From Barnesiella sp. An22 (lineage in GTDB: Bacteria > Bacteroidota > Bacteroidia > Bacteroidales > Barnesiellaceae): a stretch of 64,000 nucleotides of DNA. The translations under genes and the position numbers were made by a program. Numbering within the stretch: position 1 is the stretch's first letter; each line of letters starts with the position of its first letter. The stretch is taken from contig NZ_NFJR01000003.1 of NCBI RefSeq assembly GCF_002159975.1, positions 186,001 through 250,000 of the forward strand, in the 5' to 3' direction. Shown here in pieces: positions 9,176 to 17,269 of the stretch. The notes under the pieces are model-generated. The model did no database searches and had not been told where the DNA came from. It saw only the letters and a program-made list of their open reading frames with translations.

Positions 9176-9640
9176 ATGAAAAAAGAACTGTTATTCGCTG
9201 CCCTGGCTTCCGTAAGCCTCCTGTTGGCCGGCTGTAATGCCAACCCTCAACAAACCGAAACGGCCGCTCCCGACGCATCCGACACCGCCACCGAAACGGC
9301 CGCTCCGGCCCCAACGCCCACCGACTCGGTATATGAAGTTGCCGAAGTGATGCCCGAGTTTCCCGGCGGCACACAAGCCCTCTTCAAGTTTATCAGCGAA
9401 AATCTCGAGTATCCCCAACACGCCATCGACGGCCAAATCGAGGGGCGTGTGGTTGTGCAATTCGTGGTCGACAAAACGGGGAAAGTGGGTAATATTCAAG
9501 TCGTTCGCAGCATCGACAAGCTTCTCGACCAGGCCGCTATCGACGTGGTGCGTGCCCTCCCTGCCTGGAAACCGGGCATGCAGAACGGCCAGCCGGTGAA
9601 CGTGCGCTACACGTTGCCCGTCAGCTTCAAGCTGTCATAA
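9176..9640 (+). CDS. TonB C-terminal domain lipoprotein
   Basis: A 154-aa lipoprotein with lipobox LAGC (Cys20), a low-complexity Thr/Ala/Pro linker and one TonB C-terminal domain nearly identical to that of the preceding M56 protein. A 42-base stretch is identical in both genes (9049-9090 and 9548-9589), so this looks like a duplicate of the upstream gene's 3' end fitted with a lipoprotein signal. It has no transmembrane anchor for ExbB/ExbD, so a classical TonB role is doubtful; it may act as a periplasmic partner of the same sensor pathway. Confidence 0.82.
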   Translation: MKKELLFAALASVSLLLAGCNANPQQTETAAPDASDTATETAAPAPTPTDSVYEVAEVMPEFPGGTQALFKFISENLEYPQHAIDGQIEGRVVVQFVVDKTGKVGNIQVVRSIDKLLDQAAIDVVRALPAWKPGMQNGQPVNVRYTLPVSFKLS

Positions 9641-9760
9641 GCCAACCGCTAAAAACCGATTCATCGCAAAAACCAAGTATGGCTCGGGGACTGGTCCCAA
9701 CCAACCGTACCCCGACCATGCCATACCCGATTTCGAACCACACCCCAATTCGTTTCCACT

Positions 9761-10960
9761 ATGAGAAAAACAAGTTGCTTCATCTTCCTTTTGGGGGCTC
9801 TGTGTCTCCCCAAAAGTCATGCCGCACGACCCGACGGAGCCATACCCTTTATCTTCGACAGTCACCTCTATCTGCAGGCCACGCTGAACGATACCGTACC
9901 GGTCACGATTATCTACGATACCGGGGCCGACTTCCTCTATCTCGATAAGGATTTTCTGGAGCTGAACCACCTGCAAGAAGCCTTCGGACGCAAAGGTACG
10001 GCCCGCATGGGCGGTGCCGGCAACAGCGACCCGCAGCGGGTCGACATCTTCATCGACCCGATTAAAATCAGGTGCGGCAAACTGGACTACCAGAACAAGA
10101 TAACCCCCATCATCGGGTTACGCGATATTCTGGGGCGATACATCGACGGTCTGCTGGGCAACACCCACCTGTTGCAGGCTCCTTTGATGATAAACTTCAG
10201 CGAGAGCTACATCGCGCCTTTGGCCGAGCCCCTCCCGCCCGACTCGCTTGCCGGCTACCACAAGCTCGAAACCCGATTCGAAGAGAACCGCATCGACGTG
10301 AAGGCACGCCTGCAAATCGACTCGGCAAACGTGGTAGAAGGCTGGTTCCGTATGGATTTGGGCAGTGGTTCCACCGTCTCGCTCACCAACGAGAGCTCCT
10401 CGGCACTTCACCTCGACCAGGTACCCAAAGCCTATTTCCGCACACAAGCCGGCGGCGTGGGTGGCGGTTCCGAAGACATCACGCTAAGAGCCTCCCGCTT
10501 CTGCTTGGCCGATACGCTCGACAATCTGGTCATCGACTGCTCACTCAACCAGAAAGGGGCCTTATCGTCCAACCGCCCCTATGTGGGTATCATCGGCAAC
10601 GAAATCTGGTCGCTCTACGATATAGTGATAGACCCGCTCCACGCCTCGGTTTGGGTAAAACGCAACCAAAACGAAGGCACCTACTCCCGGTCGTCGCTCT
10701 CGCACATGGCTACCGTCGACCGCACCGACATCGGTGACGGCTGGATTGTCAACGGCCTCTATCAAGGCGGCATCGCCGAGCGGGCCGGCATCGAAATAGG
10801 CGACACCATCATAGCCATAAACGGTCGGCCGGTGAAAGAGATAACCTGGGAGGAGCAACGAAACGGTTTGGGACTCAAAGGAGAAACCCGGTATACGGTA
10901 CGAAAGGCCGACGGAAAAACCGTCACCTACCGACTCTTCATTCACGACCAGATTATCTGA
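9761..10960 (+). CDS. Secreted retropepsin-like aspartyl protease with PDZ domain
   Basis: A 399-aa protein with a signal peptide (about residues 1-21). A first aspartyl-protease half has the DTG motif (D53-T-G in IIYDTGADFLYLD). A second half has D199-L-G-S-G in RMDLGSGSTVSLTN. The C-terminus (about 315-399) is a PDZ domain with GGIAERAGIEIGDTIIAINGRPV. This matches Bacteroidota aspartyl protease/PDZ proteins of the periplasm. It may belong to the same regulon as the upstream sensor genes (120-base gap), but that is inference. Confidence 0.85.
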   Translation: MRKTSCFIFLLGALCLPKSHAARPDGAIPFIFDSHLYLQATLNDTVPVTIIYDTGADFLYLDKDFLELNHLQEAFGRKGTARMGGAGNSDPQRVDIFIDPIKIRCGKLDYQNKITPIIGLRDILGRYIDGLLGNTHLLQAPLMINFSESYIAPLAEPLPPDSLAGYHKLETRFEENRIDVKARLQIDSANVVEGWFRMDLGSGSTVSLTNESSSALHLDQVPKAYFRTQAGGVGGGSEDITLRASRFCLADTLDNLVIDCSLNQKGALSSNRPYVGIIGNEIWSLYDIVIDPLHASVWVKRNQNEGTYSRSSLSHMATVDRTDIGDGWIVNGLYQGGIAERAGIEIGDTIIAINGRPVKEITWEEQRNGLGLKGETRYTVRKADGKTVTYRLFIHDQII

Positions 10961-11030
10961 CCCCGCAAAGAGCCCCCAATCAAAGACAATACAAAAAGCT
11001 ACTCAACAGCAACACAAAACGACTGAAAAC

Positions 11031-11064
11031 AAAAACCGGCAAGCAATCCTGCCTGCCGGTTTTT
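11031..11064 (+). terminator. Terminator after the aspartyl protease gene
   Basis: Stem aaaaaccggca (11031-11041) with tgccggtttt (11054-11063), ending in a T-run. The A-run on the left makes it potentially bidirectional. Confidence 0.8.
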
Positions 11065-11473
11065 ATCGTTTACACTGCTCGAGGCGAGCCGATCGGTTTC
11101 CCTCTATTCGATGGCATAAAACGGGGAACTCCTCTATACTCCCGAACTGCATCTGTGCAACCAAAACTCTCGAGAAGCTGCAAACGCCATCATCCTATCT
11201 TCGTAGGATTTTTTGTCCCCTTTCCCAATTACCTAAACTATTTTATCAGCTCTATAATGCAAACTTCACCTTACAAATATAAAACTAATTTCTAAAAAGT
11301 GCATAAGAGGGGTTAAAAATTAACATTCTCAATCTCCTATTTTTGAAGCTCAAAAATACGGTACAACTCCGATAGAATGGGCCATCCCCACTCTCAAAAA
11401 AAATTCTGTACAGAAACTATTGCGACTCACAACCAACGCCCGGCAAAAAGGGCATGACCGGGAACCGACAGGA
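11065..11473. other. Intergenic stretch between terminators and rodA 3' end
   Basis: About 400 bases without a credible open frame. It contains a second plus-strand terminator-like hairpin at 11192-11215. The rest is AT-rich from about 11210 to 11410, with no recognised gene. See the finding on a possible small RNA at 11065-11215. Confidence 0.45.
11192..11215 (+). terminator. Second, orphan terminator-like hairpin
   Basis: atccta (11192-11197), loop tcttcg, taggat (11204-11209), then tttttt to 11214. Compact stem plus T-run on the plus strand, 128 bases after the previous terminator and with no gene between. Confidence 0.6.
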
Positions 11474-12925
11474 CTAATGGCGCTCGGTGCGCGACGCATC
11501 GATACGCAACAGCACAAAGAGCAGAATGGTAAATCCCCACAACGACGAGCCGCCATAGCTGAAGAAGGGCAAAGGTATCCCTATCACCGGGCACAACCCG
11601 ATGACCATACCCACATTCACCGCCAGGTGGAAAAAGAGTATCGACACCACACAATAGGCGTAGACCCGACCAAAGGCCGAGTGCTGTCGCTCACCGATAG
11701 CAATGAGGCGGAAGATAAGGGTCACAAAGAGCAGAATCACCCCCACAGCTCCCCAGAATCCCTCCTCTTCGCCGATGGTACAGAAGATAAAGTCGGTATC
11801 CTGCTCGGGCACATACTTCAGCTTGGTCTGTGTTCCGTTGAGGAAACCCTTCCCCCAGAAGCCGCCCGACCCGATGGCAATCTTCGACTGGTTCACGTTA
11901 TAGCCGGCACCCCGCAGGTCCTCCTCCATACCCAGTGCCACCTTGATACGCTTTTGCTGGTGAGGCTCCAGTACCTCGTTGAAGGCATAGTCGACCGAGA
12001 AGAGGAAAACCACCGACACGAGCGCCGTAGCCAGTATGGTGAGCACGCGCAACGAGCGGGTCGAGAAGTAAAGCACCAGCAGATACACCGTCGTAGCCAC
12101 CGTAGCCCCTATGCACACATAGAGCAGATTGACCGGCACGTCGAAGTAGAGCAGCACACCGCACACCAGCCCTACGGCCAGATAGCCCCACAGCAGATAC
12201 CGGGCAGCCCGTCCGTTCTTCTGATAGAGCAACAGCATACCGGCCACCACCAGGAAGATGAGGATAAACACCAGCACCTCGCCGGCCGCCACACTCCCCC
12301 ACATGAGGCCCGAATACTTGACCGCCACCACAAAGTAAACGATGGCACACAGCCCGTAGAAGAGGAAGAGCCCCGACAGACCCTCGCGATAAAGCACAAA
12401 GATGAGCGAAGCAAAGACCAGAGCCGACCCGGTCTCCTTCTGGGCAATAATCAGGACAATAGGCAGCACGATGATGCAGATGGCCTGGATGAGGTCGCGC
12501 CGGTTCTTCAGCGAAAAGCCGTAGGTCCCGAACGACTTGGCCAGGGCGAGCGCCGTGGCAAACTTGGCAAACTCGGCCGGCTGCAAACTCACCGGCCCCA
12601 GCACCAGCCACGAGTGCGACCCCTTGATGTCGGGGGCCAGAAATATGGTGGCAATCAACAGCAGTATCAGAATGCCGTAAAAGAGGTAGGCATAGGCTTC
12701 ATAGACCCTGAAGTCGACCATCAGAATCATAAAGGCCAGCATGAGCGAGAGCCCTATCCACATGAGCTGCTTGCCCGACCGCTCGGCAAAATCGAAAATA
12801 CTGGCATTGTCGAAGTCGTAGCTGGCGGCATAGATACTCACCCAGCCGCAAAAGATGAGGATGAGGTAGAGAATCACCGTCATCCAGTCGATCGAACGCC
12901 ATATGTTAGTGCTTCTTGACTCCAC
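11474..12925 (-). CDS. rodA: Rod shape-determining peptidoglycan polymerase RodA (SEDS)
   Basis: SEDS-family polymerase that works with PBP2 in lateral wall synthesis. Multiple membrane segments are visible. The conserved C-terminal part GLCPVIGIPLPFFSYGGSSLWGF contains the SEDS signature. I start it at the GTG at 12925 (VESRSTNIWRSIDWMTVILYL), giving 483 aa; the frame is open to 12985, but that adds 20 residues lying entirely inside mrdA. The gene overlaps the mrdA stop by 20 bases, implying translational coupling. Last gene of the purH-mre-mrdA-rodA cluster. Confidence 0.92.
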   Translation of the reverse strand: MESRSTNIWRSIDWMTVILYLILIFCGWVSIYAASYDFDNASIFDFAERSGKQLMWIGLSLMLAFMILMVDFRVYEAYAYLFYGILILLLIATIFLAPDIKGSHSWLVLGPVSLQPAEFAKFATALALAKSFGTYGFSLKNRRDLIQAICIIVLPIVLIIAQKETGSALVFASLIFVLYREGLSGLFLFYGLCAIVYFVVAVKYSGLMWGSVAAGEVLVFILIFLVVAGMLLLYQKNGRAARYLLWGYLAVGLVCGVLLYFDVPVNLLYVCIGATVATTVYLLVLYFSTRSLRVLTILATALVSVVFLFSVDYAFNEVLEPHQQKRIKVALGMEEDLRGAGYNVNQSKIAIGSGGFWGKGFLNGTQTKLKYVPEQDTDFIFCTIGEEEGFWGAVGVILLFVTLIFRLIAIGERQHSAFGRVYAYCVVSILFFHLAVNVGMVIGLCPVIGIPLPFFSYGGSSLWGFTILLFVLLRIDASRTERH

Positions 12926-14768
12926 TATAAATAATCGTATTGGACTGTAACATACGTTCTTCGAGATATTTCCGCTCCGGGGCAATCTCCCGGTTCAGAT
13001 ACATCTCCATCATCAGGCTCCCGATAGGCACGCCGTAGGTGGCCCCGAAGCCGGCATTCTCGACATACACGGCAATCGCAATCTTGGGGTTGTTCATGGG
13101 AGCAAACCCCATGAAGGCCGAGTGGTCTTTGCCATGAGGGTTCTGAGCCGTACCCGTCTTGCCGCACACCTCGACTCCGGGAATGGCCCCGATGCGGCAG
13201 GTACCGCCGGTCACCGCCATGCGCATACCCTCGACCACATAGTCGTAGTAGTGCGCGTCGACCATCGTGTGCTTGGGGGTGGTATACTCGGCACTGATGG
13301 TCGAGTCCTGTATCTCGCGAATGAGGTGGGGCGTGTAGTAATGGCCCCGGTTGGCGATGGTGGCCGCCAGATTGGCAATCTGCAACGGGGTGGCCAGCAC
13401 CTCGCCCTGCCCGATGGCCACCGAGATGATGGTGAGGGCGCTCCAGCGGTTCTCGCCGTATATGTTGTTGTAGTAGTTGCTGTTCGGAATAAAGCCGCGA
13501 CTCTCGCCCGGCAGGTCTATGCCCAGCCGGTAGCCGTAGCCCATCGAGACCAGATAATCCTTCCAGATGTTGAAGGCCTCGGCGGCCGACTTGTACTTGG
13601 TGCGGTTGTCGATCATCGAGCGCAACCCGTAGCAGAAAAAGGCGTTGCACGAGGTTTGCAGGGCCGGCCTCAACGCCAGAGGCGAAGCGTGCCCGTGGCA
13701 TCCCACCTTCAACCGTCCCGCCACGAAACCGTGGTAGCAGGGATAGAGCGTGTTCTCGGTGATGATACCCTCGTTGAGGAAGATGAGCCCCTGTGTGGGT
13801 TTGAAGGTCGAGCCCGGCGGATAGGCGGCCATCAGCGCCCGGTCGTAGAGCGGTTTGTATTTGTCGCGATTCAGCTTCAGGTAGTTCTTGCCCCGTTCGC
13901 GCCCCACCAGCATCGAGGGGTCGTAGGTGGGGCTCGAGACCATGGCCAGCACCTCGCCCGTCGAGGGCTCGATGGCCACGATGGCACCTATCTTGTTCTG
14001 CATCAGCTTCTCGCCATAGGCCTGCAGCTCGATGTCGATCGAGAGCTTCAGGTTCTTACCCGATACGGGGGCCACGTCGTAGCGGCCATCCTCATACCGT
14101 CCCTTGATGCGGCCGTGGGCATCGCGCAAGAGAATCTCCACCCCCTTCTCGCCGCGCAGCACCTGCTCGTACGACCGCTCGATACCCAGGTCGCCCGTGT
14201 AGTCGCCCCGCTTGTAGTAGTCGTCGCGCTCGATGTCGCGGGGCGACACCTCGCGGATATTGCCCAGCACATTGGCCGCCACGGGGTAAGCATACTGGCG
14301 CAGCATGCGGTTCTGGATGAAGAAGCCGGGGAATCGGTAGAGCTTCTCCTGCAGGCGGCCATAATCCTGGGCCGAGAGCTGTGTCATGAAAGTCTGGGGC
14401 GTATAGGAGGAGTATCCGGGATTGAGCCGCGGGTTCTTCATGTCCTCCATGCGCTTGTCGAACTGCTCGCGGGTGATACCCAACGTGCGGCAGAAGTCGA
14501 GCGTATCGAAGGGACGCACCTCGCGCACAATCATCATCACGTCGTAGGCCGGCTGGTTGAACACCAGCAGCTTGCCGGTGCGGTCGTAGATGAGGCCTCG
14601 CGAGGGATATTGGGTCTTTTTCAAGAAGGCATTGCCGTCGGCATACTGCTTGTAATCGTCGTTGAGTACCTGCAACGAAAAGAGGCGCACGATGTAGATA
14701 CAGGCTACCGCCAGCACGATGCCCCCGATTACATATTTGCGTTTGGCCAGCTTATAATCTTTTCTCAC
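12906..14768 (-). CDS. mrdA: Penicillin-binding protein 2 (elongasome transpeptidase)
   Basis: A 620-aa class B PBP: one N-terminal membrane helix (about residues 12-30), a pedestal domain, and the transpeptidase domain with the active-site SxxK in YPPGSTFKP, SxN in SCNAFF and the KTGT box in VCGKTGTAQ. It cross-links peptidoglycan for cell elongation with RodA and MreBCD. It overlaps mreD by 17 bases and rodA by 20 bases. Length and motif order are standard. Confidence 0.95.
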   Translation of the reverse strand: MRKDYKLAKRKYVIGGIVLAVACIYIVRLFSLQVLNDDYKQYADGNAFLKKTQYPSRGLIYDRTGKLLVFNQPAYDVMMIVREVRPFDTLDFCRTLGITREQFDKRMEDMKNPRLNPGYSSYTPQTFMTQLSAQDYGRLQEKLYRFPGFFIQNRMLRQYAYPVAANVLGNIREVSPRDIERDDYYKRGDYTGDLGIERSYEQVLRGEKGVEILLRDAHGRIKGRYEDGRYDVAPVSGKNLKLSIDIELQAYGEKLMQNKIGAIVAIEPSTGEVLAMVSSPTYDPSMLVGRERGKNYLKLNRDKYKPLYDRALMAAYPPGSTFKPTQGLIFLNEGIITENTLYPCYHGFVAGRLKVGCHGHASPLALRPALQTSCNAFFCYGLRSMIDNRTKYKSAAEAFNIWKDYLVSMGYGYRLGIDLPGESRGFIPNSNYYNNIYGENRWSALTIISVAIGQGEVLATPLQIANLAATIANRGHYYTPHLIREIQDSTISAEYTTPKHTMVDAHYYDYVVEGMRMAVTGGTCRIGAIPGVEVCGKTGTAQNPHGKDHSAFMGFAPMNNPKIAIAVYVENAGFGATYGVPIGSLMMEMYLNREIAPERKYLEERMLQSNTIIYSGVKKH

Positions 14769-15270
14769 GTCCGGTCTTCGTTAAACTGTCCATTCCCAAA
14801 ACCACCAGAAACGTCAGTGCGGTACTGGCTACGACCCGAAGGATGAGCCGCCCGACGTTGAGCAGGCTCAACGACTCGACCAGAAACAGCACCACGCAGA
14901 AACAGAGCGAAAGCGTGAGGAGATACCGCACATAGAGCGACATGCCGAAGCTGCGAATCGACGGAATCGCCTCGGCATAATCTTCGCCTCGCGGCGTATA
15001 GAGGTTCAACACCGGCTTGCGCAAAGCCGCCATCACCACACACGCGAGGGCATTCATACCCGGCGTGTTGCTGAAGATGTCGATTGTGAGACCCAGCACA
15101 AAAGCCAGCGTGAGGGTCCAGTTAATCGAGAGCGACAAGGGCAGCCGCAAAATAAAGTAGATGTAAAAGAAGGGTATGGCTACCCCGAACAGATGTATGT
15201 CGTTGCCAATCGTCACCTGCAACAGCACCATGACGATAAACAGAAACAGGTATCGCAGCCAGTTACTCAT
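14752..15270 (-). CDS. mreD: Rod shape-determining protein MreD
   Basis: A 172-aa polytopic membrane protein (five or so hydrophobic segments) starting MSNWLRYLFLFIVMVLLQV, with the TIDIFSNTPGMNALA stretch seen in MreD proteins. It lies between mreC (8-base overlap) and mrdA (17-base overlap), which is decisive for this weakly conserved family. It anchors MreC in the elongasome. Confidence 0.9.
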   Translation of the reverse strand: MSNWLRYLFLFIVMVLLQVTIGNDIHLFGVAIPFFYIYFILRLPLSLSINWTLTLAFVLGLTIDIFSNTPGMNALACVVMAALRKPVLNLYTPRGEDYAEAIPSIRSFGMSLYVRYLLTLSLCFCVVLFLVESLSLLNVGRLILRVVASTALTFLVVLGMDSLTKTGREKRL

Positions 15271-16108
15271 AGCGGGCCTCCTTTTCCAGTTGGTCTTGCT
15301 CCTCTTTCATGCGGTTCGAGATGATGCGCACATATCCCAAACAGCTGAAATCGGTACTCAATTTCACCCGCAGCGCGTAGAAGTTGTCGTCGCGCTGCTT
15401 CTTGTAGTCGCTGATGACTCCAATCATCAACCCTTCGGGGAATACCGACGAGTAGCCGCTGGTCACAATCGTGTCGCCCGGGGCGAACTCGACATGACGG
15501 GGCATCTCCTCGAGCACGGCATAGCGGGGACTCACAGCGTCCCACACCAGCGACCCGAAGTAGTCGCTCCCCTTCACCTTGCAACTGAGGCGCAACTTGG
15601 GATTCAGCACCGAGATAGCCACGGCATGATGCTCGCCCACCACGTTGATGATGCCCACCACACCGTTCTGGTCGACCACCCCCATCTCGGGCTCTATGCC
15701 TTCGGCACGCCCTTTGTCTATGGTGATGTAGTTGTTGGTCTGGGCCACGCTGTTGTTCACCACGCGAGCCACCACGAAATCGTAGTCGTGCAGCACCGAG
15801 TCGGCCGGAATCGTATCCTTGCCCGCTGCAGCCCGGTAGCTGTTGAGCTGCTCCTTCAGGTTGACCACCTCCATCTCGAGCTCACCGTTGCGCAGCTGCA
15901 GGTCGCGGTTGGCCTGGCGCAAGCCCAGATACGAGGTGACCTCCGACTGCAAGTCGTAGACCACCACCGCCACCCGGTTGGCCGACGAGAAGTAGACACT
16001 GCGCTGATAGGGATTGCGCCCGAACAACAAGACGCAACTGAGCACCACATAGAATGCAAAAACAATCCATGAGCTATGTCGCCACAAAAAATCGATCAAA
16101 TTGCGCAT
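15263..16108 (-). CDS. mreC: Rod shape-determining protein MreC
   Basis: A 281-aa protein with one N-terminal membrane segment (about residues 11-31), a periplasmic coiled coil (residues 60-90, QANRDLQLRNGELEMEVVNLKEQL) and the beta-rich MreC core (DYDFVVARVVNNSVAQTNNYITIDKG...GVVGIINVVGEHHAVAI). It bridges cytoplasmic MreB to the wall enzymes. A strong hairpin separates it from mreB. Confidence 0.94.
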   Translation of the reverse strand: MRNLIDFLWRHSSWIVFAFYVVLSCVLLFGRNPYQRSVYFSSANRVAVVVYDLQSEVTSYLGLRQANRDLQLRNGELEMEVVNLKEQLNSYRAAAGKDTIPADSVLHDYDFVVARVVNNSVAQTNNYITIDKGRAEGIEPEMGVVDQNGVVGIINVVGEHHAVAISVLNPKLRLSCKVKGSDYFGSLVWDAVSPRYAVLEEMPRHVEFAPGDTIVTSGYSSVFPEGLMIGVISDYKKQRDDNFYALRVKLSTDFSCLGYVRIISNRMKEEQDQLEKEARYE

Positions 16109-16132
16109 TGTTTCCTCGTTTGTCTACCAACA

Positions 16133-16169
16133 ACGAGTTACAAAGGCTTTTTCGGCCTCTGTAACTCGT
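16133..16169 (-). promoter_or_regulatory. Hairpin between mreB and mreC
   Basis: Perfect 10-bp stem acgagttaca (16133-16142) with tgtaactcgt (16160-16169), plus an inner aggc/gcct stem. On the minus strand only a weak T-rich tail follows. It may act as a partial terminator or RNA-processing site that lowers mreC-rodA expression relative to mreB. Confidence 0.5.
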
Positions 16170-16221
16170 CTCTATACTGTCATTCCCGGCCGGGACACCC
16201 CGGCCCTCTCGTCGTCCGCTC

Positions 16222-17241
16222 TTATCGGATGAGGAACGAGAACTGGTCTATGTTCTTCAAAGCCACGCCCGTGCCTTTGGCCACAGCATGCAGGGGATCG
16301 TCGGCAATGCGGAAGGGGATACCTATCTTGTCGGTCAACCGTTTGTCCAAGCCTCTCAGCAGGGCACCGCCACCGGCCAGCCAGATACCGTTGCGCACGA
16401 TGTCGGCATAGAGTTCGGGGGGGGTATGCTCGAGGGCGTTGAGTACGGCAGCCTCGATTTTCGAAATCGACTTTTCGATACAGTGGGCAATCTCCTGATA
16501 CGAAACGGGTACCTCCATCGGCAGGGCCGTCATGCGGTTGGGACCGTGCACCACGTAATCTTCGGGGGGATTGTCGAGCTCGGTCAGAGCCGAACCGACG
16601 TTGATCTTGATCATCTCGGCCGTACGCTCGCCCACCTTCACATTGTGCTGGCGACCCATGTACTCCTGAATATCGCTCGTCAGGTCGTCGCCGGCTACCC
16701 GTATCGAGTTGTTCGACACGATACCGCCCAGCGAAATCACGGCGATTTCGGTCGTACCGCCACCTATATCTACAATCATGTTGCCCTCGGGAGCCAACAC
16801 GTCGAGACCGATACCGATGGCGGCAGCCATAGGCTCGTAAATCATGTAGACGTCGCGGCCGCCGGCATGCTCCGACGAGTCGCGCACGGCACGAATCTCG
16901 ACTTCGGTACTACCCGAAGGGATACCTATCACCATACGCAGCGAGGGCGAAAACCAGTGGCTCTTCGAGCTTACCATCTTCACCATGCCGCGAATCATCT
17001 GCTCGGCAGCGTAGAAGTCGGCAATCACACCGTCGCGCAAGGGGCGTATCGTGCGTATGTTCTCATGAGTCTTTTCATACATCAAACGAGCTTTTTCCCC
17101 GACTGCCAGCAGCTTGTCGGTACGCTTGTCCAACGCAACCACCGACGGCTCATCGACCACAATCTTGTCGTTGTGGATAATCACCGTATTGGCCGTACCC
17201 AAGTCGATGGCTATCTCCTGCGTGAAAGAAAACAATCCCAT
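16222..17241 (-). CDS. mreB: Rod shape-determining actin homologue MreB
   Basis: A 339-aa actin-fold ATPase with the phosphate-1 motif DLGTANTVI (about residues 13-21), the phosphate-2 motif DIGGGTTEIAV and the adenosine motif LAGGGALLRGLDKRL. The N-terminal MGLFSFTQEIA fits the usual membrane-binding start. It polymerises into membrane-bound filaments that guide lateral wall synthesis. The purH stop is 28 bases upstream, so the two are likely co-transcribed. Confidence 0.97.
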   Translation of the reverse strand: MGLFSFTQEIAIDLGTANTVIIHNDKIVVDEPSVVALDKRTDKLLAVGEKARLMYEKTHENIRTIRPLRDGVIADFYAAEQMIRGMVKMVSSKSHWFSPSLRMVIGIPSGSTEVEIRAVRDSSEHAGGRDVYMIYEPMAAAIGIGLDVLAPEGNMIVDIGGGTTEIAVISLGGIVSNNSIRVAGDDLTSDIQEYMGRQHNVKVGERTAEMIKINVGSALTELDNPPEDYVVHGPNRMTALPMEVPVSYQEIAHCIEKSISKIEAAVLNALEHTPPELYADIVRNGIWLAGGGALLRGLDKRLTDKIGIPFRIADDPLHAVAKGTGVALKNIDQFSFLIR

Positions 17242-17269
17242 ATTGACTATTCTTTTTTAATGTTTAATA

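Noticed and set aside
12926-12985. Longer rodA start at 12985
   Set aside because: Adds 20 residues overlapping mrdA with no family similarity; GTG 12925 fits RodA length.
13122-14846. 574-codon plus-strand frame
   Set aside because: Antisense to mrdA, which has all PBP2 motifs.
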